From an uncultured Candidatus Melainabacteria bacterium (GTDB taxonomy: Bacteria; Cyanobacteriota; Vampirovibrionia; Gastranaerophilales; Gastranaerophilaceae), in NCBI GenBank assembly GCA_946186335.1, contig CAMHMW010000015.1:1-21555 (forward strand): a stretch of DNA of 21,555 bases, in the 5' to 3' direction. Shown here piece after piece: positions 1 to 8,058 of the stretch (position 1 is the first letter of the stretch; every line of letters starts with the position of its first letter). The translations under genes were made by a program, and so were the position numbers. The notes below the pieces were generated by a model. It searched no databases, was not told the DNA's origin, and worked only from the letters and a program-made list of their open reading frames with translations.

Positions 1-11
1 AAAAAATTGAA

Positions 12-2186
12 ATGCTGAAAGATGATGTTCAGAAATTCCTGTATGACAAAATGGTCTTTACGAATAAGGATATGGATAATCCCGAACTAAACCACGGGAA
101 ACTAAAACACGTGTGTGCATGGATAGACAATACTTTTAACCCCAAAACAGATGAAGAATTTGCACGAATTTTCAGAAATCTGCAGGAAATGACCACAGAA
201 GAATTTGAACAAAAATACAATTCCGTAATTACCGACAAAGATATGGGAATTAAAAACTTTACGGGTTACGATATTCTGACAAGATTCCGCTCACTCGATG
301 AAAGAACATATAACAGTGTCTTAAACACCTTATACGGCAGAGAACTCGGTAAAAATTTAAAACTGACGGATACAAAACCGAGTTACGACTACGATAAATT
401 TGAAAAAATCCTGCGCGGTGCGGTTTTTGAAAAAGGCAAACGAACTTTTGACGACATTTATTACGATTATTACTGGTCATTGTATATGTTAACCGTACAG
501 GATTTTTATTCAAAGATGAGAAAAAATCTGTTCCAACAGTATGGCGTTTTCCCTGCATATCCGAAGGTTGAATACATAAATGAAAAAGAAGTTACGGCAA
601 TGGTTCAGGATTTGCTGAATAATCTGAACGACTCCGTTAAGACAATGGATTTGTTCGGGAAACAAGACCTTTCTATCAGTATAGTAAAAGATCTGTATGA
701 ATATATGGGGAAATTTGAAGATTCTGCTGTTCCTGATGCTAAAACCATTGAACACATAAAAACAAATATAAATCAGTTTTTAGATATAAACGGAGATGAT
801 GATACTCTGAAAGATACTCTTATGGGGGCAAATAATATTCTTGATTTACCGGAGGATGCACCTGCTTCGGAATACAAAAAGAATACTGCACTAATGTGGG
901 ATGAAATTTCCATGTTTGAAAAAACCGTCGACGGAAAAACCATAGCAGAATCAATTTATTATGAAAATGAGATTATGAGAAACCGAATTAACAATTTTGT
1001 AATTCATAATTTCCCCAAAAAGTATCAGGACAGAGCAAAAGGAATATTATATAAATACGTAAGTGCCAAAGCCGCAGGCAGAAAAGATGCGGATGATATA
1101 TTTGAAGTTGAATTTGCAGACTTGTTTGATAAACATTATATGTTAAGGCATCCCGAACAGATGCTCAACGAATATCTGCTTCTGATATGCAAATCAAAAG
1201 ATGGGGTTGAAAATAAGGCAACAAAAGATAACATTAAGAAATTAAGAGAAGAGATAAAAACCTTGAAAAAAGACAATGCTCCTGAAGAAAAAATAGACGA
1301 AATGGAGAAGGAACTTTCCGATTTGGTAGACAAAGAGGATGTTATATCAACATTTTCGGAATTATTACAAGGAGCATTGGCATCAGGGAATGTTCTGGAA
1401 CTTGAATACATTATGATGGATTGTGCTAAAAACGCTAACCTCAATATTGTACGTGATGAGTATAAAAACTCTACCATCACACTAAAAGACGGTCGTGTTG
1501 TTACCCTTAATTCCCAAGAAATTCTTAATTCTATTTTAAGACCTTTAATTATAGGGAATAATCTTGAAACAACAATGAAATTTACGGAAAGTCTGAATTT
1601 GGAGGAAGAAGTTGCGCAAATGCTCATGAATACTTCAAATTTAGATGCAGTACGCAAAGCTACGGAAAAAATTGACAATGTTTATACAGCGGTTTCACAA
1701 CAGACACAAATTGTTCAGGATGAATTAGATGCTCTGGAAGATATTGACGGAGATCCGAATTACAGAGAAAGACTTGAGCAGGCAAAGGTAAATATCCTTA
1801 AAAAAGTAAAAGACACAAATTATTACAATGGATATAAAATTATAGATAAAGCAATAGAACATGCAATGAATGACATTGATAAACATAAAAATATGTCAAA
1901 AATTGCCCTGTTGCATCTTCATCTTGAAAATGCCAAACAGGCAAGTATTAATGCGGCATCAGATGATGCTATGGATATAAACGAGGGTCTTATATGTTTT
2001 CAGTATATAGCAAACTTTGCACACCGTCTTGCACCGAAATTAAAAGAAGGGACAAAGACAAAAGAAGATTTTAACGAATTTATTAAAAAACTTTATGAAC
2101 TGGACGAATTTTCAAAAGCCCACGCTAAACGATATCCGAATATCAACATTCAAACGGTAAATTATGACGATCCGTTCGGGATATAA
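12..2186 (+). CDS. Large helical protein of unknown function, probably 5'-partial
   Basis: I do not recognise this 724-residue protein. It is acidic/lysine-rich and looks almost wholly alpha-helical. A charged heptad-like stretch at about residues 405-445 (motifs KKLREEIKTLKK and EMEKELSDL) looks like a coiled coil. No signal peptide, transmembrane segment or catalytic motif is visible. The ATG at 12 has no Shine-Dalgarno sequence in the 11 bases available, and the frame stays open to the window edge (preceding codons K-I-E), so the true start may lie outside the window. The stop is TAA at 2184-2186. The next gene starts 74 bases downstream after an inverted repeat, so this gene is probably not part of the STAS/SpoIIE operon. 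A cytoplasmic structural or lineage-specific protein is possible, but no function can be assigned. Confidence 0.8.
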   Translation: MLKDDVQKFLYDKMVFTNKDMDNPELNHGKLKHVCAWIDNTFNPKTDEEFARIFRNLQEMTTEEFEQKYNSVITDKDMGIKNFTGYDILTRFRSLDERTYNSVLNTLYGRELGKNLKLTDTKPSYDYDKFEKILRGAVFEKGKRTFDDIYYDYYWSLYMLTVQDFYSKMRKNLFQQYGVFPAYPKVEYINEKEVTAMVQDLLNNLNDSVKTMDLFGKQDLSISIVKDLYEYMGKFEDSAVPDAKTIEHIKTNINQFLDINGDDDTLKDTLMGANNILDLPEDAPASEYKKNTALMWDEISMFEKTVDGKTIAESIYYENEIMRNRINNFVIHNFPKKYQDRAKGILYKYVSAKAAGRKDADDIFEVEFADLFDKHYMLRHPEQMLNEYLLLICKSKDGVENKATKDNIKKLREEIKTLKKDNAPEEKIDEMEKELSDLVDKEDVISTFSELLQGALASGNVLELEYIMMDCAKNANLNIVRDEYKNSTITLKDGRVVTLNSQEILNSILRPLIIGNNLETTMKFTESLNLEEEVAQMLMNTSNLDAVRKATEKIDNVYTAVSQQTQIVQDELDALEDIDGDPNYRERLEQAKVNILKKVKDTNYYNGYKIIDKAIEHAMNDIDKHKNMSKIALLHLHLENAKQASINAASDDAMDINEGLICFQYIANFAHRLAPKLKEGTKTKEDFNEFIKKLYELDEFSKAHAKRYPNINIQTVNYDDPFGI

Positions 2187-2196
2187 ATTTTGTAAA

Positions 2197-2229
2197 ATTA
2201 TTGCAAAATTTGAAAATTTATGCAATAAT
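2197..2229. promoter_or_regulatory. Perfect 9-bp inverted repeat upstream of the STAS/SpoIIE operon, overlapping a candidate promoter
   Basis: ATTATTGCA at 2197-2205 is matched by its exact reverse complement TGCAATAAT at 2221-2229, with a 15-base AT-rich spacer that can extend the stem by about five pairs. No T-run follows, so it is not a typical intrinsic terminator. The arms overlap a candidate promoter: TTGCAA at 2202-2207, a 16-base spacer and AATAAT at 2224-2229. The repeat could be an operator for the downstream operon, or an mRNA hairpin behind the upstream gene. The symmetry is seen directly; the role is inferred. Confidence 0.45.
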
Positions 2230-2260
2230 CAATACATAAAGTTATTGAGAGGTTTATTTT

Positions 2261-2575
2261 ATGGAGATAAAATTTAAAAAAATCGGCTTAGAAGGTTTGG
2301 TAGTAAAGGCATCCGGAAGACTGGATCTTGATAATGCCGTTGAATTTGGTTCCAGAATAAAGAATTTTATTGAGGACAGCGAAGACGTCATAACAGAACT
2401 GACTCTTGATTTTGAAGAAATTGTATTTATTTCAAGTTTCGGATTAAAGGTAATTTTGGAATTATATAAACAACTTAAGGCTCAGGAAGGCGTTTTGAAA
2501 CTGACAAATGTTTCGGAAGACCTAATGAATTCTTTTAAAATGGTAGGTTTCGATAAGTTTTTGTTGTTTGAATAA
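2261..2575 (+). CDS. STAS-domain anti-sigma-factor antagonist (SpoIIAA/RsbV family)
   Basis: The 104-residue protein is a single STAS domain of the length usual for SpoIIAA/RsbV. In that family the unphosphorylated antagonist binds an anti-sigma kinase and frees its sigma factor; serine phosphorylation cancels this. The segment VFISSFGLKVIL (residues 55-66) matches the family's D-S-[ST]-G-L region. S59 is the likely phosphorylation site, although the usual preceding Asp is S58 here. The LDLDNA element near residues 21-26 matches the first conserved STAS strand/helix. A GAGAGG Shine-Dalgarno at 2247-2252 lies 8 bases before the ATG. The stop codon overlaps the next gene's ATG by one base (TAATG), implying translational coupling to the phosphatase that would act on it. 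Confidence 0.9.
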   Translation: MEIKFKKIGLEGLVVKASGRLDLDNAVEFGSRIKNFIEDSEDVITELTLDFEEIVFISSFGLKVILELYKQLKAQEGVLKLTNVSEDLMNSFKMVGFDKFLLFE

Positions 2576-4935
2576 TGTTTAAAACTCTTAAATCAAAAAT
2601 ACTTGCTATTACTATAACCGTACTTGCGGTTATGATTCTTGTTTTTATGGGTTTTTCTTATGTTTTTGAATCTAAGACGACCCCGCTTATAATTGATTAT
2701 TATTCAAGATATATTGAAGTCCTGAAAGAGGACATTGATGATGATATCATCAATATCAGTAACAATGCAAAAGGACTGGCTCTTATCGGGAGTTTGTTTT
2801 ACAACACTGACAGAAGCGTTCCGTTAACGGAAGAAGTTATTAAGAAGATATTTAATAATTATCCCGAATCACTCGGGGGCGGGATTTGGTTTGAACCGTT
2901 TGTGGTAGATAAGTCGCAAAAAAGGTTCTGCTTTTATGCCTTTCGCAATAAAAATGGTGAAGTTGTTATAGATAGAAGTTTTAACAGTGAAAAATACAAC
3001 TATCTGGAACAAAACTGGTATAAACAGATTTATTCACAAATAAAAGACAAAAAAGTTGATGTTGCGTGGTCGCTTCCGTATTACGAAAATCAGGGAAGTT
3101 ATGCTCTTATGATAACCGCCGGTTCAGGGATTTATGATAACAAGCATAATCTCATAGGGATTTCGACGGTTGACTGGGAAATAAGTGATATTGAAAGACA
3201 CATAAGAGATATGAATTTTGTTTTAAAAATCAGCCCTCAGTCATCATTTTCAAGCGGTAAAAACATTAAGCACCATTTTGCACTGTTTGCAAATCCTATT
3301 GATGATTATGTAATAATTTCAACAGACCCGTATCTTGATAATAAAGCCGTGGTCGGCAAAAGTCTGAAAAATATTCCCTGGTATAATACTGATTTAATAA
3401 ACATTTTATTTATACATTATCAGGGACATGATTATATCCCTTTTGTAAAAACATTTGAAAACGGTATGAATTTAATATTCTGCATCCCGAGAAAAGAAAT
3501 GTTTTACACACTTGCAATTACACTGAAAATAATGATAACTGTCCTGATGCTGCTTGGGATACTGATTCCCGCACTTTTGTATTTAAGTCTTAGTAAATAT
3601 GTAATGAAACCGATATATATATTGACGGATATTGCAAAAAAAATCGGTAAAGGGGAAGACGTTGATATTAAAATCGATAAACCCGAAGAATTTGCACAGC
3701 TGGCTTCAACTTACGACAAAATGACAAATGATATTAAAGAAGCAACAAAATCGAAAGTAAAAATCCTTTCGGAACTGAGTATTGCAAAATCAATACAGGC
3801 ATCAAGTCTGCCGAGCGTATTCCCTGCATTTCCCGACAGAAACGAATTTGACATTTTTGCATCTATGGAGGCAGCAACAGAAGTCGGGGGAGATTTTTAC
3901 GATTTCTTCTTTAGCAATGACAAAAGCAAGTTTATATTTCTTATTGCGGATGTATCAGGCAAAGGTATTCCGGCGGCATTGTTTATGATGCGGGTTAAAA
4001 CTCTTATCAATAATATGACACAATTTAGCGACAGCTCCAAACAACTTGTTGAAAACATAAACAGTAAAATTTGCGAAACGAATAAACAAGGCTTTTTTGT
4101 CACAATGTTGATGTGTATCACAGATGTTAAAACAGGTGAAACGAGTGTAATTAATTGCGGACATAATCTGCCGCTTATAAAGAGAAAAAATGAAAATTAT
4201 AGATATATGCAATTAGCATCGAATATGCCTCTGGGGATTTTTGAAGATGCGGATTTTGAAATCTATGAAACAAAACTGAATCCGGGAGATATCATATATA
4301 CATATACTGACGGGGTTACGGAGGCAACAAATGAAAAAGATGAAATGTACGGAGAAAAAAGACTTATCGAATGCCTGAACAACATAGATGAAACAAATGC
4401 GGAAAAGATTGCCGAAGAAGTAAAAACATCAGTTCGTAAGCATACAAATTCTGCCCGTCAAAGTGATGATATAACAATGCTGATTTATAAATACAACGGA
4501 ATTTCGGATGATAACACAAGAAAGTATAGTGAAATAGCAATTCCCGGGAATTATACTCATTTTTACACATGGCTTCACGATGTTTGCCAAGAATGGAGTA
4601 TTGACAAGAAACTGACAAATAAACTTGATATGTGTGCGGAAGAAATTTTCGCAAACATTGCATTTTATGCCTATCCTAATAAAAGCGGTGATATAGATGC
4701 TGAACTGAAGAAAACGGACGATCGCATAATTTTTGAATTTCAGGATGACGGAATAGAATATAATCCGCTTGAAAAACCTGATCCGGATATAAATTTGCCT
4801 CCTGAAGAAAGACCATTGGGCGGCTTGGGAATTTTCATGGTTAAAGAAATGGCAGATGAAATTTATTACAAGCGTGAAAATGATAAAAACATCTTAACTA
4901 TGGTCTTTTACCTGAAAGTTGAAAGTGAGAAATAA
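2575..4935 (+). CDS. Membrane sensor with HAMP, SpoIIE-type PP2C phosphatase and HATPase (RsbW-like) domains
   Basis: The 786-residue protein has a transmembrane helix at about 9-30, an extracytoplasmic Cache-like sensor region to about 312, a second helix at about 319-340, and a HAMP region from about 341 to 400. A PP2C SpoIIE/RsbU domain covers about 420-640. A GHKL ATPase of the anti-sigma-kinase class covers about 660-785. PP2C metal-site residues are visible in GGDFYD (D440), ADVSGKG (D459), TDG (D579) and QSDD (D631/D632). The ATPase domain has the N-box Asn (N694 in EEIFAN), the DDG motif (D725-G726) and a glycine loop LGGLG (748-752). Family knowledge says the phosphatase removes phosphate from a STAS protein and the ATPase domain can phosphorylate it, so both opposing activities may sit on one signal-controlled chain. 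The substrate is presumably the STAS protein encoded just upstream. No sigma factor is encoded nearby, and the ligand is unknown. Confidence 0.92.
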   Translation: MFKTLKSKILAITITVLAVMILVFMGFSYVFESKTTPLIIDYYSRYIEVLKEDIDDDIINISNNAKGLALIGSLFYNTDRSVPLTEEVIKKIFNNYPESLGGGIWFEPFVVDKSQKRFCFYAFRNKNGEVVIDRSFNSEKYNYLEQNWYKQIYSQIKDKKVDVAWSLPYYENQGSYALMITAGSGIYDNKHNLIGISTVDWEISDIERHIRDMNFVLKISPQSSFSSGKNIKHHFALFANPIDDYVIISTDPYLDNKAVVGKSLKNIPWYNTDLINILFIHYQGHDYIPFVKTFENGMNLIFCIPRKEMFYTLAITLKIMITVLMLLGILIPALLYLSLSKYVMKPIYILTDIAKKIGKGEDVDIKIDKPEEFAQLASTYDKMTNDIKEATKSKVKILSELSIAKSIQASSLPSVFPAFPDRNEFDIFASMEAATEVGGDFYDFFFSNDKSKFIFLIADVSGKGIPAALFMMRVKTLINNMTQFSDSSKQLVENINSKICETNKQGFFVTMLMCITDVKTGETSVINCGHNLPLIKRKNENYRYMQLASNMPLGIFEDADFEIYETKLNPGDIIYTYTDGVTEATNEKDEMYGEKRLIECLNNIDETNAEKIAEEVKTSVRKHTNSARQSDDITMLIYKYNGISDDNTRKYSEIAIPGNYTHFYTWLHDVCQEWSIDKKLTNKLDMCAEEIFANIAFYAYPNKSGDIDAELKKTDDRIIFEFQDDGIEYNPLEKPDPDINLPPEERPLGGLGIFMVKEMADEIYYKRENDKNILTMVFYLKVESEK

Positions 4936-4962
4936 AAATACTATTTATTAATTACAAATTTG

Positions 4963-4971
4963 TGTTATAAT
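4963..4971 (+). promoter_or_regulatory. Extended -10 promoter for the RTX gene
   Basis: TGT followed by a perfect TATAAT (4966-4971) forms an extended -10 element 34 bases upstream of the RTX start codon. At 17-18 bases upstream there is only a weak AT-rich -35 (ATTTAT around 4943), as is usual for extended -10 promoters. This predicts a start site near 4978 and separates the RTX gene from the SpoIIE operon. Confidence 0.6.
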
Positions 4972-5005
4972 GTGAAATGTTAGTGGTAAAAATTAGGAGA
5001 AAGAT

Positions 5006-6295
5006 ATGGCAACTTATACGGTTAAAAAAGGTAAAATCACTGGTACAAGCAAAAAAGATAAAATTGGCTGGAAAGGACAGCGGGACTGGCAGAGGGCATT
5101 AACGGTAAAAGCCGGAAAAGATAATGATGTTATCAACTTTGCTGCAAGTTTTTATAATAAAAACAAATTATACGGAGATGACGGTAGGGATAAAATCATA
5201 GGCGGATCAAAAATAGATTACATATATGGTGGCAGCGGTAATGATACTTTGCTCGGTAATTCAGGCAATGACAGAATTTATGCAGGAGCAGGGAATGACC
5301 TTATAGATGGCGGCAAGAATGATGATAAAATATGGGGTGAAAGCGGTTGTAATGCTATCACCGGAAATGACGGCAACGATACAATATATGGTGGTGTCGG
5401 TTATGATGCTATTGATGGAGGTAACGGTCAGGATGTCATATACCTCCAAAAAGGAACAGAAGAATATGCAAGTTATACTTTGACACTTGGTAAAAAAAAT
5501 ATAAAACTTAATGAAAGCAAAAGGACATTTGTCTTGGGCGGTAAAGGTAATGACAAAATTCTTAGAGCACAGGGTGGAGCCTATATAAATGCCGGCGATG
5601 GTAAAGATACCATAACGGCAATATCAGGAAGCAATACAATATATGGTGGGGCCGGCGATGACAGCATAACAATCAGTAGCATCTACAGTAATACAATATG
5701 TGGCGGTGACGGCAGCGACATCATAAAAAGCGGTGCCGGACACGACGTCATAAAAGGAGAAGACGGTCGTGATAATATAACTGCCGGCAGCGGTGATGAC
5801 AGCATATACGGTGGTACAAGTAATGATACAATAAATGCCGGTGAAGGATATAATATGATATATTTCAAAAGAGGAGAAGGTACGGATGATATTATTTCCG
5901 GTGGTGGATATGACACCCTGGTATTTATGGATGATTCCTTTGAAACCATTAGGGCTTGGGTAGATAAAGAAAATAATAATGATTTAATTATAAAAGGCGG
6001 CGACGCAACAAGTTGGATTCGTGCCAGATTAAAGGATTATTTTTCGGGTGGGGAGCATTCCGTAAAACAAGTACAAGATAAAAATGGCGAGATTCGTGAT
6101 ATAACGGAAATTAGAGGTGTTCCGCCACGTGTATCTATGGCATTGATGCAGGCTCCTTTATTAGCAGCGAGGGTTGCTTGGGAGACACAAAAAGATGCAT
6201 CTTCTTATATAGAAGATTTTACTCCAACAGATAAAGAGCCTGAAATTATACCACCATTTACAACCAATAATGATGGTGTTCCATTTTTAAGTTAA
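5006..6295 (+). CDS. RTX/hemolysin-type calcium-binding repeat protein
   Basis: The 429-residue protein carries two blocks of glycine/aspartate nonapeptides of the GGxGxDxI type, at about residues 56-147 and 178-308 (examples: GGSGNDTLLGNSGNDRI, GGAGDDSI, AGSGDDSIYGG). In RTX proteins these form calcium-bound parallel beta-rolls. After the repeats, the NNDLIIKGG...IRARLKDYFSGGEHSVKQV region resembles the usual post-repeat C-terminal part of RTX proteins. There is no N-terminal signal peptide, consistent with type I secretion, but no ABC exporter, membrane fusion protein or outer-membrane channel gene is in the window. No enzymatic domain is visible before the repeats, so a surface-layer, adhesive or calcium-buffering role is more likely than a toxin. 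An AGGAGA Shine-Dalgarno at 4995-5000 supports the start. Confidence 0.88.
   Translation: MATYTVKKGKITGTSKKDKIGWKGQRDWQRALTVKAGKDNDVINFAASFYNKNKLYGDDGRDKIIGGSKIDYIYGGSGNDTLLGNSGNDRIYAGAGNDLIDGGKNDDKIWGESGCNAITGNDGNDTIYGGVGYDAIDGGNGQDVIYLQKGTEEYASYTLTLGKKNIKLNESKRTFVLGGKGNDKILRAQGGAYINAGDGKDTITAISGSNTIYGGAGDDSITISSIYSNTICGGDGSDIIKSGAGHDVIKGEDGRDNITAGSGDDSIYGGTSNDTINAGEGYNMIYFKRGEGTDDIISGGGYDTLVFMDDSFETIRAWVDKENNNDLIIKGGDATSWIRARLKDYFSGGEHSVKQVQDKNGEIRDITEIRGVPPRVSMALMQAPLLAARVAWETQKDASSYIEDFTPTDKEPEIIPPFTTNNDGVPFLS
5171..5929 (+). repeat. RTX nonapeptide-coding repeat region (two blocks)
   Basis: Degenerate 27-base units encode GGxGxDxI-type nonapeptides. They run at 5171-5450 and 5537-5929, split by about 30 codons of non-repeat sequence. 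The DNA copies differ considerably at third positions, so the repeat is conserved at protein level rather than being a fresh tandem expansion. Confidence 0.8.
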
Positions 6296-6307
6296 TAATA
6301 AATAAGA

Positions 6308-6346
6308 AAGAATCCGCATCACATTCAGGGTGCGGACTCTTTTTAT
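6308..6346 (+). terminator. Intrinsic terminator after the RTX gene
   Basis: GAATCCGCAT (6310-6319) pairs with GTGCGGACTC (ending at 6339) with one mismatch and one wobble around a short loop, and is followed by a run of Ts. It lies 15 bases after the RTX stop. On the minus strand the flank is only moderately T-rich, so it may also weakly terminate the convergent glycosyltransferase transcript. Confidence 0.75.
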
Positions 6347-6425
6347 TGTAAAAGCATATAGGTCCGGTTTCAACCCGACACGAATAAACCAACTTGGCGT
6401 ACCTGTCCGATAAATGACATTGCTT
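6347..6425. other. Unexplained intergenic segment between convergent genes
   Basis: This 79-base stretch is less AT-rich than the neighbouring intergenic DNA and lies between two convergent genes, beyond the RTX terminator. On the minus strand it is translatable without a stop (motif PSWFIRVGLKPD), but no start signal or domain supports a gene. It may be the remnant of a small dispersed repeat. No function can be assigned. Confidence 0.3.
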
Positions 6426-7937
6426 TTAGTTGTCTGATGGCGGGATAATCGTATAATAAAATTCATGTTCTTCGCATTTGCCAAGTTTGTTGCAGGCATT
6501 CAGAATGTATTTTTCGGTTACGATTTCATAATTTTGGGGCAGAAGATAAATTGCATCACGTGTTCTTTCTTCAACATCTTTTTCGTCTTCTCCTACAATA
6601 ATTGCACCCGATTTTAAAATATCATCGTGGTCAACCCACGGGTTTTTATGCCCAAAAGTCTGAAGAATTACTCTCGGATGTTTCGGGTTATAAATGTTAA
6701 ACTGAAAACAATACCCCATATCGCCTGCAACATATTTTAAAGGTGCATCGCCTGTTTTTTTATTCCAAATTCTGTCAAAATCCGTCATTGTTTTTTCAAC
6801 AGGGTAGGCTATGAAATCTTTTGTCTGCAAAACACCGAATATACCAACCGCAATCAATGATAAAAATAATGCTGCATAACACCATTTTGCAAAATATTTA
6901 TATGAGTTTTTGTTAAAATCAAGCGGTATCAGGTAAAATAATAAAATTCCCGTAAAACATACAAGTATTGAACCCCAAACCCCCGGCACTCTGTTGGAGG
7001 TTATCACCCCCATAAAGCCGTGAATTAAAATCGGGGCAACCCCTATACACAACAAAAATACGGTTTCTTTTGAGCGGAGGTCAATTCTTTTAAACTTGTA
7101 AGTTTTTATATTTGAAAAACCGACTGTTTGAAACAGTAAAAATAAATACGCACCTACACAGGGCAAAATAGCCAAAATCTGATCTGCGATAAATTTAAAC
7201 GGGTATTTAAAGCAATTAAATATAACGGTTAATAATGAAATACTTTCATCTTCCCCCTGTGAACGTTCTATCATATAAGTAAAAGAGAAGAAATCATTTT
7301 GGAAAAGCCAGATTACATGGGGCAGGATAACCAAACTTCCCGATAATATCGCAAGATACATTCCCTTTTTTCTGAACTGTTCACGGGCTGAAATCAAAAG
7401 ATATAAAAATAACCCGAAGAATATGAAGATTATCTGATATTTACCCAAGAATGCAAGTCCCGAGGTTATACCGAAGATTATCCAGTCTTTTGTTTTTTCT
7501 TTTTTTACGGCTTTATAGAAATAATAAACAACAACAGGCACAAGCCCCATTAATAGTACGTTACAGTTATAACTGTTTACATAAATATAGTAGGTATAAT
7601 AAAAGCAAAATTCCAAAATCATTGATGCACAAAAGGCTTTTTCCTTTGTCATAAAGAATTTTGCAAGTTTATAGACAAATATAAATCCGACAATTAAACA
7701 AATCTGTCCGAGAATATATGTCAGAACCTCCTGTCTGTCAAACAAATTGTAAAAGCCTGCCATAAGCCATCCAGATAGCGGCGGATGCTTATTTGTTCCG
7801 AAACTTATCAGTTCACCCCAGGAAATTGCTTCCATTGAATCAAGTGAAATGATGTTTCTTGAAAGCTGCAAAATTGTCCACAAAATTGCGTGTAAAGCCA
7901 AAAATATGTAAAAAATTTTTTGTTTGACAGTTTTCAT
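6426..7937 (-). CDS. GT39/ArnT-like polytopic membrane glycosyltransferase
   Basis: The 503-residue protein has roughly ten hydrophobic membrane segments and a soluble C-terminal domain of about 110 residues, the layout of GT-C enzymes. After the first helix comes an acidic loop, LDSMEAISWG (D33, E36), then KHPPLSGW (residues 50-57). This acidic-loop plus HPPL pattern is characteristic of the PMT/ArnT (GT39) group, which transfers sugars from polyprenyl-phosphate donors to proteins or lipids on the outer face of the membrane. The exact sugar and acceptor cannot be read from the sequence. The ATG at 7937 is preceded by a modest AGGGAT and by a reasonable promoter. It stands alone, with no polysaccharide cluster beside it, and is transcribed divergently from the hemolysin III-like gene. 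Confidence 0.82.
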   Translation of the reverse strand: MKTVKQKIFYIFLALHAILWTILQLSRNIISLDSMEAISWGELISFGTNKHPPLSGWLMAGFYNLFDRQEVLTYILGQICLIVGFIFVYKLAKFFMTKEKAFCASMILEFCFYYTYYIYVNSYNCNVLLMGLVPVVVYYFYKAVKKEKTKDWIIFGITSGLAFLGKYQIIFIFFGLFLYLLISAREQFRKKGMYLAILSGSLVILPHVIWLFQNDFFSFTYMIERSQGEDESISLLTVIFNCFKYPFKFIADQILAILPCVGAYLFLLFQTVGFSNIKTYKFKRIDLRSKETVFLLCIGVAPILIHGFMGVITSNRVPGVWGSILVCFTGILLFYLIPLDFNKNSYKYFAKWCYAALFLSLIAVGIFGVLQTKDFIAYPVEKTMTDFDRIWNKKTGDAPLKYVAGDMGYCFQFNIYNPKHPRVILQTFGHKNPWVDHDDILKSGAIIVGEDEKDVEERTRDAIYLLPQNYEIVTEKYILNACNKLGKCEEHEFYYTIIPPSDN

Positions 7938-7956
7938 TCGTTCTATCCCTAAGATG

Positions 7957-7985
7957 ATTTTACAAAGGAAAAAGGCAGATGTAAA
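7957..7985 (-). promoter_or_regulatory. Promoter for the GT39-like gene
   Basis: Reading the minus strand, TTTACA (7985-7980), a 17-base spacer and TAAAAT (7962-7957) form a sigma-70-type promoter about 20-48 bases upstream of the ATG at 7937. Confidence 0.45.
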
Positions 7986-8002
7986 GTTTCAAAAAGCAAT
8001 TA

Positions 8003-8031
8003 TTGACACCATATTTTTATTCTAATATAGT
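8003..8031 (+). promoter_or_regulatory. Sigma-70 promoter for the hemolysin III-like gene
   Basis: A perfect TTGACA (8003-8008), a 17-base spacer and TATAGT (8026-8031) lie 28 bases before the start codon. This is the most consensus-like promoter in the window, and it implies housekeeping-sigma, fairly constitutive expression. It is divergent from the GT39 promoter about 20 bases to its left. Confidence 0.8.
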
Positions 8032-8058
8032 GTAATAACAGAAAGTTTCGGAGGATGT

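Noticed and set aside
1136..1678. Open minus-strand frame of 180 codons opposite the first gene
   Set aside because: It lies wholly within a longer well-formed plus-strand gene, is Ser/Phe-rich as expected from antisense of Glu/Lys codons, and has no ribosome site or domain.
5171..5929. CRISPR-like or tandem DNA repeats
   Set aside because: Units are degenerate at DNA level, in frame and without unique spacers; they are RTX protein repeats.
5683..5949. Minus-strand Pro/Ser-rich frame opposite the RTX repeats
   Set aside because: It is the mirror of GGxGxD repeat codons; its repetitiveness is explained by the RTX protein.
6360..6392. tRNA T-arm or integron attC-like look (GGTTTCAACCCG)
   Set aside because: Only a tiny stem is possible, there is no cloverleaf, anticodon or acceptor stem, and there is no integrase or gene cassette.
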